Assembly (NCBI RefSeq): GCF_900102795.1
Contig: NZ_FMWG01000005.1
Span: forward strand, 124,001-188,000
DNA from: Epibacterium ulvae
GTDB lineage: Bacteria > Pseudomonadota > Alphaproteobacteria > Rhodobacterales > Rhodobacteraceae
Reading direction: 5' to 3'
Length of the DNA stretch: 64,000 bases
The notes under the pieces were generated by a model, which saw only the letters and a program-made list of their open reading frames with translations, did not search any database and was not told where the DNA came from. This document shows, in pieces, positions 48,657 through 55,716 of this stretch (its first letter is position 1; the number at the start of each line of letters is the position of its first letter). The position numbers and the translations under genes are program-made.

Positions 48657-49160
48657 TTAGGCGCCTCCGACGCCATCAAGGAATTCCATCGGGTCAAAGT
48701 CATCGGGCAGTTCTTCCATCCACTTCTCGGATTGAGCAAGCTCTTCTTCCTCATAAGTTTCAGGCTTCCAGATCTGGAACGTATCACCCGCGGCAATAAA
48801 GAACGCTTCTTTCTCGAGATCGATCTTGCTGCGCAATTTGGCCGGCAACACAAGGCGGCCTGTTTCATCAACGCTGGTCGGAAAGGACTGACCGTGGAAC
48901 ATCCGCTGTAACATTTTACGCTGTACAGATCCACGCGGCAACGCGTCGATCTTATCGTCCACCTCGTTGATGGCATCCATCGTATAGCATTCAAGGAACT
49001 TACGGCGCTGATCGCCATAGACAATTACAAGTTCAGGATTGCCACCCGGGTCACAGCTGGGATCAGAGGCTTCAAGCACACGACGAAAGGAGGCCGGAAT
49101 TGATACCCGCCCCTTGGCATCCACCTTGTGGTGGCTTTCACCTCTGAACCTGCGACCCAA
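48657..49160 (-). CDS. mraZ: Transcriptional regulator MraZ
   Basis: 167 residues if started at the TTG at 49160, which has AGGGAG 6 bases upstream and gives the family opening (M)GRRFRGESHHKVDAKGR; a GTG at 49235 in the same frame would add 25 unlikely residues. Two SpoVT/AbrB-like halves are seen, each with the DxxGR motif: VDAKGRVSIPASFR and VDETGRLVLPAKLR. An acidic C-terminal tail (ELPDDFDPMEFLDG) is extra. MraZ is a DNA-binding ring that represses its own dcw promoter through TGGG repeats; such boxes are seen far upstream. Confidence 0.93.
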   Translation of the reverse strand: MGRRFRGESHHKVDAKGRVSIPASFRRVLEASDPSCDPGGNPELVIVYGDQRRKFLECYTMDAINEVDDKIDALPRGSVQRKMLQRMFHGQSFPTSVDETGRLVLPAKLRSKIDLEKEAFFIAAGDTFQIWKPETYEEEELAQSEKWMEELPDDFDPMEFLDGVGGA

Positions 49161-49603
49161 ACGACCGCTCCCTCTTCGCGTCCCTCGCGAAATCGACCCC
49201 CCGAAAGTAAAAGGGGCGGGTTGATCTGCTGCCACTGATCAACCCGCCTCCAACTTCCCGCTGAGCGGGTGTCCGACTGCGCGCGCCATCTGGGGGGATG
49301 TCTGCTCGCTCGCGCGCCGGATCTCTTGGTCGATGAAAGCGAAGGCCTGTATGAAACCTGCTTCTTTATTTTTTGGTCGGGGTCGTTGTAGCGCCCCAGC
49401 TCTCCGTCTCATCTGATGTGAAAGGGATACTATGGGAATTGATGGGCTTGCAATAGTTTTCTTGAGATGCAGAGGGGATTTTATGGTCTCCGCCATATCG
49501 ATTCTGTCGAATAACTACCGGTGATTCAGGAAAACCACCATATATAGAAAAATACACACCTCACAACACCACATAATGGCATTTTGGATTCGATGAGAAA
49601 TTT

Positions 49604-49617
49604 CCCATCTTTTCCCG
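49604..49617 (-). promoter_or_regulatory. Proximal MraZ-type box pair
   Basis: Minus strand: CGGG then TGGG spaced at exactly 10 bases (plus-strand CCCA at 49604 and CCCG at 49614), the spacing of known MraZ boxes. Confidence 0.4.
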
Positions 49618-49634
49618 CGATTCTTCGGTATGAC

Positions 49635-49674
49635 GATTCAAAGAATAGAGTGTTCACTCTCTGTTCTTTGAATC
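49635..49674. promoter_or_regulatory. 40-bp dyad in the mraZ leader
   Basis: Perfect 11-bp outer arms GATTCAAAGAA (49635-49645) and TTCTTTGAATC (49664-49674), then inner arms AGAGTG (49647-49652) and CACTCT (49655-49660) around TT. No T-run follows on either strand, so it is a regulator-binding site or RNA structure rather than a terminator. Confidence 0.65.
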
Positions 49675-49738
49675 TCATAGTTCTTTCCCAAAGCGCCTCG
49701 CCTGCAAGTGATTCGTTTTGGGTTTTTCACCAAATTTT

Positions 49739-49771
49739 CCCTTAAATTCCCACAGCGCCCATGATTTCCCA
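49739..49771 (-). promoter_or_regulatory. Distal phased TGGG cluster, probable MraZ operator
   Basis: Minus-strand GGG boxes begin at plus positions 49768 (TGGG), 49758 (TGGG), 49749 (TGGG) and 49739 (AGGG): steps of 10, 9 and 10 bases. MraZ in E. coli binds TGGGN boxes 10 bases apart. They lie about 580 bases before the mraZ start. Confidence 0.55.
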
Positions 49772-49866
49772 TGAGTTGCGCCAGAAAATCCCAAAACGGC
49801 CCACCACAAGGGCGAGCCGTTAAAATTCACAACCTTCAAATCAGATGAAAGGGCAGCCCCAGCCCG

Positions 49867-50937
49867 TTAGGCCATACCACCCTCAACCAGGCCTCTGGCA
49901 ATCTGCGCATAGGCCTGCGCCATTGCTCCTTCACCTGCCGCTATGGGAGTTCCGCTGTCACCAGCCAGACGGGTCTCCAGATCGATTGGCAAAGACCCCA
50001 ACAAAGGAACGCCGAGCTTTTCCGCTTCTGCTGCGACACCACCATGCCCAAAGATGTGATGCTCGCTGCCGCAGCTGGGACAGGTAAAGAAGGACATGTT
50101 TTCGATAAGGCCCAAAACCGGGGTTTTAAGGGATTTAAACATATCCAGTGCTTTGCGCGCGTCCAACAGCGCAACATCCTGCGGCGTGCTGACAACAATT
50201 GCGCCGCTCAACTCTGATTTTGTGCAAAGCGTCAACTGCACATCCCCAGTTCCGGGGGGCAGATCAACCAGCAGAACGTCAAGCTCTCCCCAATTCACCT
50301 GACCAATCATCTGCTGCAAGGCCCCCATCAACATAGGGCCACGCCAGACCACGGCTTTATCTTCTTCGACCATAAAGCCGATCGACATCAATGTGACACC
50401 ATGGGAATGTAGGGGTTCAATGATCTTGCCGTCGGGGCTCGCCGGACGCCCACTGGCCCCCATCATGCGCGGCTGACTTGGACCGTAGATATCTGCATCC
50501 AACAAACCAACCTTCCGGCCTTCTTTTGCCAAAGCAACCGCGAGATTGGAGCTTACCGTGGATTTGCCAACGCCCCCCTTGCCAGAGCCGATCGCCAGAA
50601 TGCGCTTTACACCGCTTGGCTTCATCGGGGCGGCCTGAGGTTTGGGATGCCCTCCCACCTTGAGCGATGGCGGCGGCTTTGAAGCAGACTCATTATGCGC
50701 TGTCAGCGCGACATTGACGCTGGTCACCCCCGGCAGCTGCGCAATGCGTTCTTGTGCAGCGAGTCGTAAAGGTTCCATCTGTCGAGCCACTTCAGGGGTC
50801 GGTGCTTCGATGACAAAACTCACACGTCCGTCTTCCACACGCAAAGCGCGGATTAAATCATTGGAAATCAGCGAGCCCTGCCCCGGAAAAGGCAAATCGG
50901 CCAATGCTGCGCGAATCTTATCTTGAATATTGTCCAC
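49867..50937 (-). CDS. mrp: Mrp/NBP35 family iron-sulfur carrier ATPase
   Basis: 356 residues. N-terminal DUF59/MIP18-like domain (RVEDGRVSFVIEAPTPEVA), a variable linker, and the P-loop ATPase with deviant Walker A GSGKGGVGKSTVSSNLA near residue 115, then DADIYGPSQPRMMG and the conserved CPSCG (FTCPSCGSEHHIFG) that binds a bridging [4Fe-4S] cluster. Carries iron-sulfur clusters to apo-proteins in the cytosol. Its upstream gap is shared with the divergent DUF1127 gene. Confidence 0.96.
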   Translation of the reverse strand: MDNIQDKIRAALADLPFPGQGSLISNDLIRALRVEDGRVSFVIEAPTPEVARQMEPLRLAAQERIAQLPGVTSVNVALTAHNESASKPPPSLKVGGHPKPQAAPMKPSGVKRILAIGSGKGGVGKSTVSSNLAVALAKEGRKVGLLDADIYGPSQPRMMGASGRPASPDGKIIEPLHSHGVTLMSIGFMVEEDKAVVWRGPMLMGALQQMIGQVNWGELDVLLVDLPPGTGDVQLTLCTKSELSGAIVVSTPQDVALLDARKALDMFKSLKTPVLGLIENMSFFTCPSCGSEHHIFGHGGVAAEAEKLGVPLLGSLPIDLETRLAGDSGTPIAAGEGAMAQAYAQIARGLVEGGMA

Positions 50938-51218
50938 ACTGCTCTCCTACGTTTCCGCATGTATATTGCGCAGACCTACAAGACCCAAGGCGCGAGTTTC
51001 AATTTGCTGTCACAAATGTCCCATTTTCTGCACATAAATTAAGCAAATCCCTATGCCAACAAGCGACTTAAGAATTTACACGCCTTATCAGCACACCACA
51101 CCCATGCAAGAGTCGCATAGCGGATTTGCCAAAAGGCCGGATTGTGCGCCTGCAGCAAATGCTTATTCTGATTTACAAGAAATAAACGATTTGAAGCGAT
51201 GTTAGAAGATAAGACCTG

Positions 51219-51434
51219 ATGGCAAACGTAGCGCATATCTCTGTAGAAGCTCCTAAGCTTGGCCTTCGCAAGCTTTTCGTTGAGCTCCAGAAGCGCTTCA
51301 AAACCCATCATGTTTATCGGGCGACCCATAACGCCCTTCGAGAGCTGAGCGATCGTGAATTGGCGGATTTAGGCCTAAACCGATCAATGGTTAAACGCGC
51401 TGCACTTGAAGCAGCTTATGGAAGAAATATTTGA
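51219..51434 (+). CDS. DUF1127 small protein heading the cuckoo-RNA operon (CcaF1-like)
   Basis: 71 residues, basic, with the C-terminal DUF1127 signature (ALRELSDRELADLGLNRSMV). In Rhodobacter sphaeroides the DUF1127 protein upstream of the CcsR RNAs (RSP_6037, CcaF1) is reported to bind RNA and influence processing of the sRNAs made from the same transcript. Here the first CCTCCTCCC hairpin begins 8 bases after the stop, the same arrangement. The promoter is not obvious to me; RpoH-type control is known for the homologue but not shown here. The ribosome site before ATG is weak. Confidence 0.9.
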   Translation: MANVAHISVEAPKLGLRKLFVELQKRFKTHHVYRATHNALRELSDRELADLGLNRSMVKRAALEAAYGRNI

Positions 51435-51441
51435 GACAGAG

Positions 51442-51471
51442 CAGGTTCCACCTCCTCCCTTTAGGAACCTG
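51442..51471 (+). ncRNA. Cuckoo RNA hairpin 1
   Basis: 8-bp stem CAGGTTCC (51442-51449) with GGAACCTG (51464-51471); the 14-base loop contains CCTCCTCCCT. Confidence 0.88.
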
Positions 51472-51479
51472 ATCTTAAG

Positions 51480-51511
51480 CGGCAGCATCCTCCTCCTCCC
51501 TGATGCTGTCG
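51480..51511 (+). ncRNA. Cuckoo RNA hairpin 2
   Basis: 10-bp stem (51480-51489 with 51502-51511, one G-U pair; core GCAGCATC/GATGCTGT); the 12-base loop is CTCCTCCTCCCT. Confidence 0.88.
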
Positions 51512-51539
51512 CACCTAATACGGCCACATGGCCAGACAT

Positions 51540-51573
51540 ACACCGGGGCTTCCTCCTCCCTATGCCTTGGTGT
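51540..51573 (+). ncRNA. Cuckoo RNA hairpin 3
   Basis: 10-bp stem ACACCGGGGC (51540-51549) with GCCTTGGTGT (51564-51573), two G-U pairs; the 14-base loop contains CCTCCTCCCT. Confidence 0.88.
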
Positions 51574-51580
51574 CAATAAG

Positions 51581-51621
51581 AACGGTGGCGCTCTCCTCCT
51601 CCCTAGCGCCGCCGTTTTTTT
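51581..51621 (+). ncRNA. Cuckoo RNA hairpin 4, also the terminator
   Basis: 12-bp stem AACGGTGGCGCT (51581-51592) with AGCGCCGCCGTT (51605-51616), one G-U pair; the loop is CTCCTCCTCCCT; seven T follow (51615-51621), making an intrinsic terminator. Confidence 0.9.
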
Positions 51622-51660
51622 ATTCAGTGCTTTCCTGCACACACACAAACCTGCTTCCAT

Positions 51661-51692
51661 AATAAAAAACGAGAGCGGCTAAGCGCTCCCGT
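51661..51692 (-). terminator. Intrinsic terminator after uvrD
   Basis: Minus strand: AACGGGAGCG (51692-51683) pairs with CGCTCTCGTT (51676-51667) across a 6-base loop, followed by TTTTTTAT. Confidence 0.88.
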
Positions 51693-51718
51693 TCATAGAT
51701 CCCTGATTATATTCCCCT

Positions 51719-54079
51719 TTAAAAGGGCACATCATCGCTGGCTGACCCATCCGATTTTACGAACCGTGCCACGACCTTTTTTAGGCCTGCCTTCTCAAAA
51801 TCCACTTCCAGCTTATCGCCTTCGATTCCGACAATCGCGCCGTATCCGAATTTCTGGTGGAACACGCGCTCTCCCAATGTGTAGACCGAAACAGCCTGCA
51901 TATCGATGATGCTACTCTTGCTCTCTTTCGGCTGGCCCATGCCGCGTTGGCCTGCGCGGGCCTGCATACGCTTCCATCCTGGAGAATTGTAACCGTCCGC
52001 CTGTGCAACCCGATCATCAATGGTGGACCGGACAGGCGCAGCGGCTGCACCATATCCACCGCCATACAAACCCGGCGGCGTCAAGACTTCCACGTGTTCT
52101 TCTGGCAGCTCATCCACGAAGCGTGATGGCAATTGCGACTGCCATTGCCCAAAGACGCGGCGATTGCCCGCAAAGGAAATTGTACAGATACGTTCCGCCC
52201 GCGTGATCCCCACATAAGCGAGGCGGCGCTCCTCTTCCAAACCTTTGAGGCCACTTTCGTCCATTGACCGCTGTGAGGGGAACAGACCGTCCTCCCACCC
52301 CGGTAAAAACACAGCAGGAAATTCCAATCCCTTAGCCGCGTGAAGCGTCATAATCGACACTTTCTGTTCGCTGTCTTGCTTGTCGTTGTCCATGACAAGG
52401 CTAACATGTTCCAAAAACCCTTGCAGGTTTTCGAAATTCTCCAACGCCTTCACCAATTCCTTGAGGTTTTCAAGGCGGCCCGGCGCTTCGGGGGTTTTAT
52501 CATTCTGCCACATGGTCGTGTAGCCGCTCTCATCAAGCACCAGTTCGGCAAGCTCCATATGAGAGACATCTTCATCGCCCACCAAGCGCCCCCAACGCTG
52601 CAGGTTTTCCACAAGCAAGCGCAGCTGGCCACCGCCCTTGCCCTTAATGCGACCTTCTTCAACGGCAAGACGTGCCCCCTCCACCAAGGGAACGCCACGT
52701 TCGCGGGCAAGCGCCTGAATGGTTTGCTGCGCCTTGTCTCCAAGTCCACGTTTGGGAGTGTTCACAATACGTTCAAAAGCCAGATCATCATCCGGGCTTA
52801 CGACCATACGGAAGTAGGCCATCGCATCACGGATTTCCAAACGCTCGTAAAAGCGCGGCCCGCCAATCACGCGATAGGGCAAGCCAATAGTCAAAAAGCG
52901 GTCTTCGAATGCGCGCATCTGGTGGGAGGCCCGCACAAGGATTGCCATATCGTTTAGATTGACTGGCTCCAGATGACGCGTGCCACGCTGCAATGCCTCG
53001 ATCTCTTCCCCCGTCCAGCGGGCTTCTTCGTCGCCATCCCAATGACCAATCAGGCGCACCTTTTCACCACCTTCAGATGCCGTCCAAAGCTCTTTACCCA
53101 AACGATCGGAATTGCCACGGATCACATTAGACGCCGCTGCCAGAATATGTTCGGTTGAGCGATAATTCTGTTCCAGACGGACGACCATTGCGCCGGGGAA
53201 ATCCGCTTCAAACCGCAGGATATTTCCAACTTCGGCCCCACGCCATCCATAGATCGATTGGTCATCATCGCCCACGCAGCAGATATTTTGATGGCCGCCC
53301 GCCAAGAGGCGTAGCCAGAGGTATTGAGCGACGTTGGTATCTTGGTATTCGTCCACCATGATATAGCGGAACCAGCGTTGATATTGCTGCAAGATATCTG
53401 CATGTGTTTTGAAGATCGTTACCATATGCAGCAGCAGATCGCCAAAGTCGACCGCGTTCAGTTCTAGCAGGCGTTGCTGATACATCGTATAAAATTCAAT
53501 GCCGCGATTGTTATAAGCTGCGGCCTCACCGGCGGACAAACGATCAGGTGTCAGGGCGCGGTTTTTCCAATCATCGATGATCCCAGCCAGCATACGCGCG
53601 GGCCAGCGCTTGTCGTCAATACCTTCTGCCTTGATCAATTGCTTCAAAAGGCGAATCTGATCATCTGTATCCAGAATTGTAAAATTCGATTTGAGACCAA
53701 CAAGTTCAGCATGACGGCGCAGCAGTTTTACGCAGACCGAATGGAAGGTGCCAAGCCACGGCATGCCTTCAATAGAATGCCCCAGCAATCCACCGACGCG
53801 TTCTTTCATTTCGCGCGCTGCTTTATTCGTAAACGTCACTGCCAGCACTTCATTTGAACGTGCGCGTCCCGTGGTCAAAAGATGCGCAATACGCGCTGTA
53901 AGCGCTTTCGTCTTGCCTGTGCCGGCGCCTGCCAGCATCAGGACAGGCCCATCCAGACATTCAACGGCCTCCCGCTGTGCCGGATTCAATCCGTCCAAAT
54001 AGGGCATTGGGCGTGCAGCCATTGCACGCGAAGACAGGGAAGCGCCTTCAAAGGCATCAAATTCATCGGTCATGCTCAT
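51719..54079 (-). CDS. uvrD: ATP-dependent DNA helicase UvrD/PcrA
   Basis: 786 residues. Superfamily 1A motifs in order: Q motif LNPAQREAVE (31-40), Walker A AGAGTGKTKA (50-59), motif II VDEYQDTN, motif III GDDDQSIYGWRGA, motif IV RLEQNYRST, motif V TLHAAKGLEFPAVF and motif VI YVGITRAERICTIS. A C-terminal Tudor-like tail (GERVFHQKFGYGAIVGIEGD) as in PcrA. 3'-5' helicase for nucleotide excision and mismatch repair. Alternative start at the third codon. Divergent from the FMN enzyme. Confidence 0.97.
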   Translation of the reverse strand: MSMTDEFDAFEGASLSSRAMAARPMPYLDGLNPAQREAVECLDGPVLMLAGAGTGKTKALTARIAHLLTTGRARSNEVLAVTFTNKAAREMKERVGGLLGHSIEGMPWLGTFHSVCVKLLRRHAELVGLKSNFTILDTDDQIRLLKQLIKAEGIDDKRWPARMLAGIIDDWKNRALTPDRLSAGEAAAYNNRGIEFYTMYQQRLLELNAVDFGDLLLHMVTIFKTHADILQQYQRWFRYIMVDEYQDTNVAQYLWLRLLAGGHQNICCVGDDDQSIYGWRGAEVGNILRFEADFPGAMVVRLEQNYRSTEHILAAASNVIRGNSDRLGKELWTASEGGEKVRLIGHWDGDEEARWTGEEIEALQRGTRHLEPVNLNDMAILVRASHQMRAFEDRFLTIGLPYRVIGGPRFYERLEIRDAMAYFRMVVSPDDDLAFERIVNTPKRGLGDKAQQTIQALARERGVPLVEGARLAVEEGRIKGKGGGQLRLLVENLQRWGRLVGDEDVSHMELAELVLDESGYTTMWQNDKTPEAPGRLENLKELVKALENFENLQGFLEHVSLVMDNDKQDSEQKVSIMTLHAAKGLEFPAVFLPGWEDGLFPSQRSMDESGLKGLEEERRLAYVGITRAERICTISFAGNRRVFGQWQSQLPSRFVDELPEEHVEVLTPPGLYGGGYGAAAAPVRSTIDDRVAQADGYNSPGWKRMQARAGQRGMGQPKESKSSIIDMQAVSVYTLGERVFHQKFGYGAIVGIEGDKLEVDFEKAGLKKVVARFVKSDGSASDDVPF

Positions 54080-54228
54080 GGGTATAGGTTACGAGAGTTT
54101 ACGCGCAAGGGAAAGAGTTTGTTCACCCTTTGTATTGCAAAGAAAGCTCTAAGAACGGGCAGAGACAGCCCCGCGTTATCGATATTGAAAACTTGCCAAA
54201 CGTCTCTTTCTTCTGGATCACTAGTATT

Positions 54229-55377
54229 ATGGATTTACATTCAGCCTATCCCGCAATTTCAGATCTCAGAGCGCGCGCACGCCGCCGCATTCCCAAATTT
54301 GTCTGGGAGTATCTGGACAGCGCCACCGGCAACGAAGCCACAAAAGCACGCAATCGCACCGCGCTGGATCGCATCGGGTTCTCGCCCTCGATTTTGCATG
54401 GCCCTTTGACCTTTAACCTGCAAAAAGAATTTCTTGGGCAAACTTATCCGTTACCTATTGGCATCGCACCTGTTGGCATGTCCGGTCTGATCTGGCCAGG
54501 TGCCGAGCAAAGCCTCGCCCAGTTTGCAGCCCAAGAAAACCTGCCCTATTGTCTTTCAACTGTCGCAGCGCAATCCCCCGAGGATTTGGCACCCGATATT
54601 GGTGAACAGGCGTGGTTTCAGCTCTATCCGCCGAAAGACCCCGACATTCGAAAAGACCTGCTCGCCCGCGCGCGCATGGCAGGGTTTAAGACGCTTGTGC
54701 TTACCGTCGATGTGCCTGTCGCCTCGCGCCGGGAACGTCAGCTGCGCTCTGGACTGACGCAACCGCCCCGATTGACCCCGCGCCTTTTGACGCAAATCGC
54801 CCAGCGCCCAGTCTGGGCCCTTGGCATGGCGCGTATTGGACTGCCAAAGATGCGCACACTTGCAAAATACACTGAAGGCCCGATGACCGCACGATCCTCC
54901 ACTGCACATATCGGGTATCTGCTGCGCACCTCTCCCGATTGGGACTATGTCAAATGGCTGCGTGATCATTGGCGCGGCCCCCTTGTGGTGAAAGGCGTAT
55001 CACGCGGCAAGGATGCGCAACGTCTGGAACACCTGGGTGTTGACGCACTTTGGGTGTCAAATCATGCAGGACGGCAGTTTGATGCAGGGCCCGCAACTAT
55101 AGATGCCCTCCCTGAAGTCCGCGCTGCCTGTGATTTGCCACTCATCTTTGACAGCGGAGTTGAAGGTGGTCTCGACATTTTGCGGGCGCTGTCACGCGGC
55201 GCAGACTTTATTATGTTGGGACGTGCCTTTCATTATGCCCTCGCCGCACTAGGGCACGCAGGGCCAGCGCATCTCATCGACATCTTAAAACAGGATCTCT
55301 GCGCAAATATGGGGCAATTGGGGGTGGAAAACCTTACAGACACAGCGTTATTGAAACCGATCATGCTCGACACTTGA
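54229..55377 (+). CDS. FMN-dependent alpha-hydroxy-acid oxidase/dehydrogenase (LldD-like)
   Basis: 382 residues from ATG 54229 (MDLHSAYPAISDLRARARRR), the usual start of this family; the frame is open 99 bases further up. TIM-barrel FMN enzyme: VWEYLDSATGNEATK, PLPIGIAPVGMSGLIWPGAE, QLYPPKD, LVVKGVSRGKDAQRL (FMN lysine), VSNHAGRQFDAGPATI (catalytic His and Arg) and IFDSGVEGGLDILRAL. The usual SNHGGRQ is SNHAGRQ here. Likely oxidises L-lactate or a similar 2-hydroxy acid; substrate cannot be fixed from sequence. Confidence 0.88.
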   Translation: MDLHSAYPAISDLRARARRRIPKFVWEYLDSATGNEATKARNRTALDRIGFSPSILHGPLTFNLQKEFLGQTYPLPIGIAPVGMSGLIWPGAEQSLAQFAAQENLPYCLSTVAAQSPEDLAPDIGEQAWFQLYPPKDPDIRKDLLARARMAGFKTLVLTVDVPVASRRERQLRSGLTQPPRLTPRLLTQIAQRPVWALGMARIGLPKMRTLAKYTEGPMTARSSTAHIGYLLRTSPDWDYVKWLRDHWRGPLVVKGVSRGKDAQRLEHLGVDALWVSNHAGRQFDAGPATIDALPEVRAACDLPLIFDSGVEGGLDILRALSRGADFIMLGRAFHYALAALGHAGPAHLIDILKQDLCANMGQLGVENLTDTALLKPIMLDT

Positions 55378-55716
55378 ATGACGCCACTTCAAAACTGCTC
55401 CAGACGCTGTGTAGATCCCACAATAGAGGCGAGCAAGCCGTGCGTCATTCTACCCTATAGGTAAAGGACCATCTGAACACTTCAAAGTGATTCGGGGCCA
55501 CGTTTCCGATACTTGCGCCGCAGTGCAGCAATAGTTGCAAAATCTTTCGCAGCGATCTCGCAACAATGTTTCGATACACTTCTCCCAATTTTGGTACAAA
55601 TCCCTTTTTTCTAGACTGATACCGTTATCAGCCCCCTATTGATCACAATTTCATCTGTACCCTGAGCACCCTTGTCCCTAACACTTCCGCCCAAACTATT
55701 TGAACCGGGGGAAGAA
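55378..55716. other. Intergenic region upstream of pyc (339 bp)
   Basis: No gene is supported. A+T content is higher than in the flanking genes. It holds the short ribosome site GGGGAAG before pyc, a 16-bp dyad at 55616-55631, and a loose pair ATGACG (55378) and CGTCAT (about 55443). It must contain the pyc promoter, not further resolved. Confidence 0.5.
55616..55631. promoter_or_regulatory. CTGATA-N4-TATCAG dyad upstream of pyc
   Basis: Perfect 6-bp arms (55616-55621 and 55626-55631) around CCGT, 86 bases before the pyc start; a candidate operator for pyruvate carboxylase control. Confidence 0.45.

Larger units (their letters stand above)
49161..49866. other. Long control region upstream of mraZ (about 700 bp)
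   Basis: No gene is supported here. It contains, going away from mraZ, a GC-rich stretch (49240-49330), A+T-rich sequence, a TGGG pair (49604-49617), a 40-bp dyad (49635-49674) and a phased TGGG cluster (49739-49771). The far end abuts the 3' end of mrp, which also runs on the minus strand, so all dcw transcription from this region starts within it. Confidence 0.6.
51442..51621 (+). ncRNA. Array of four CCTCCTCCC-loop hairpins (cuckoo RNAs, CcsR type)
   Basis: Four consecutive stem-loops each expose CCTCCTCCCT in the loop, with unrelated stem sequences: 51442-51471, 51480-51511, 51540-51573 and 51581-51616. The loop can pair with Shine-Dalgarno sequences or 16S-like GGAGG. The last hairpin carries a T-run and ends transcription. 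Directly follows a DUF1127 gene. This is the layout of the Rhodobacterales CcsR1-4 stress RNAs. Confidence 0.93.

Noticed and set aside
51000-51218. RpoH-type promoter before the DUF1127 gene
   Set aside because: Expected from the homologue, but no convincing -35/-10 pair with proper spacing was found by eye.
54080-54228. LexA (GTTC-N7-GTTC or GAAC-N7-GAAC) site near uvrD, and another near recN
   Set aside because: Only a partial match (GAAC-N7-GACA near 54153) before uvrD and none before recN, so SOS control is not claimed.
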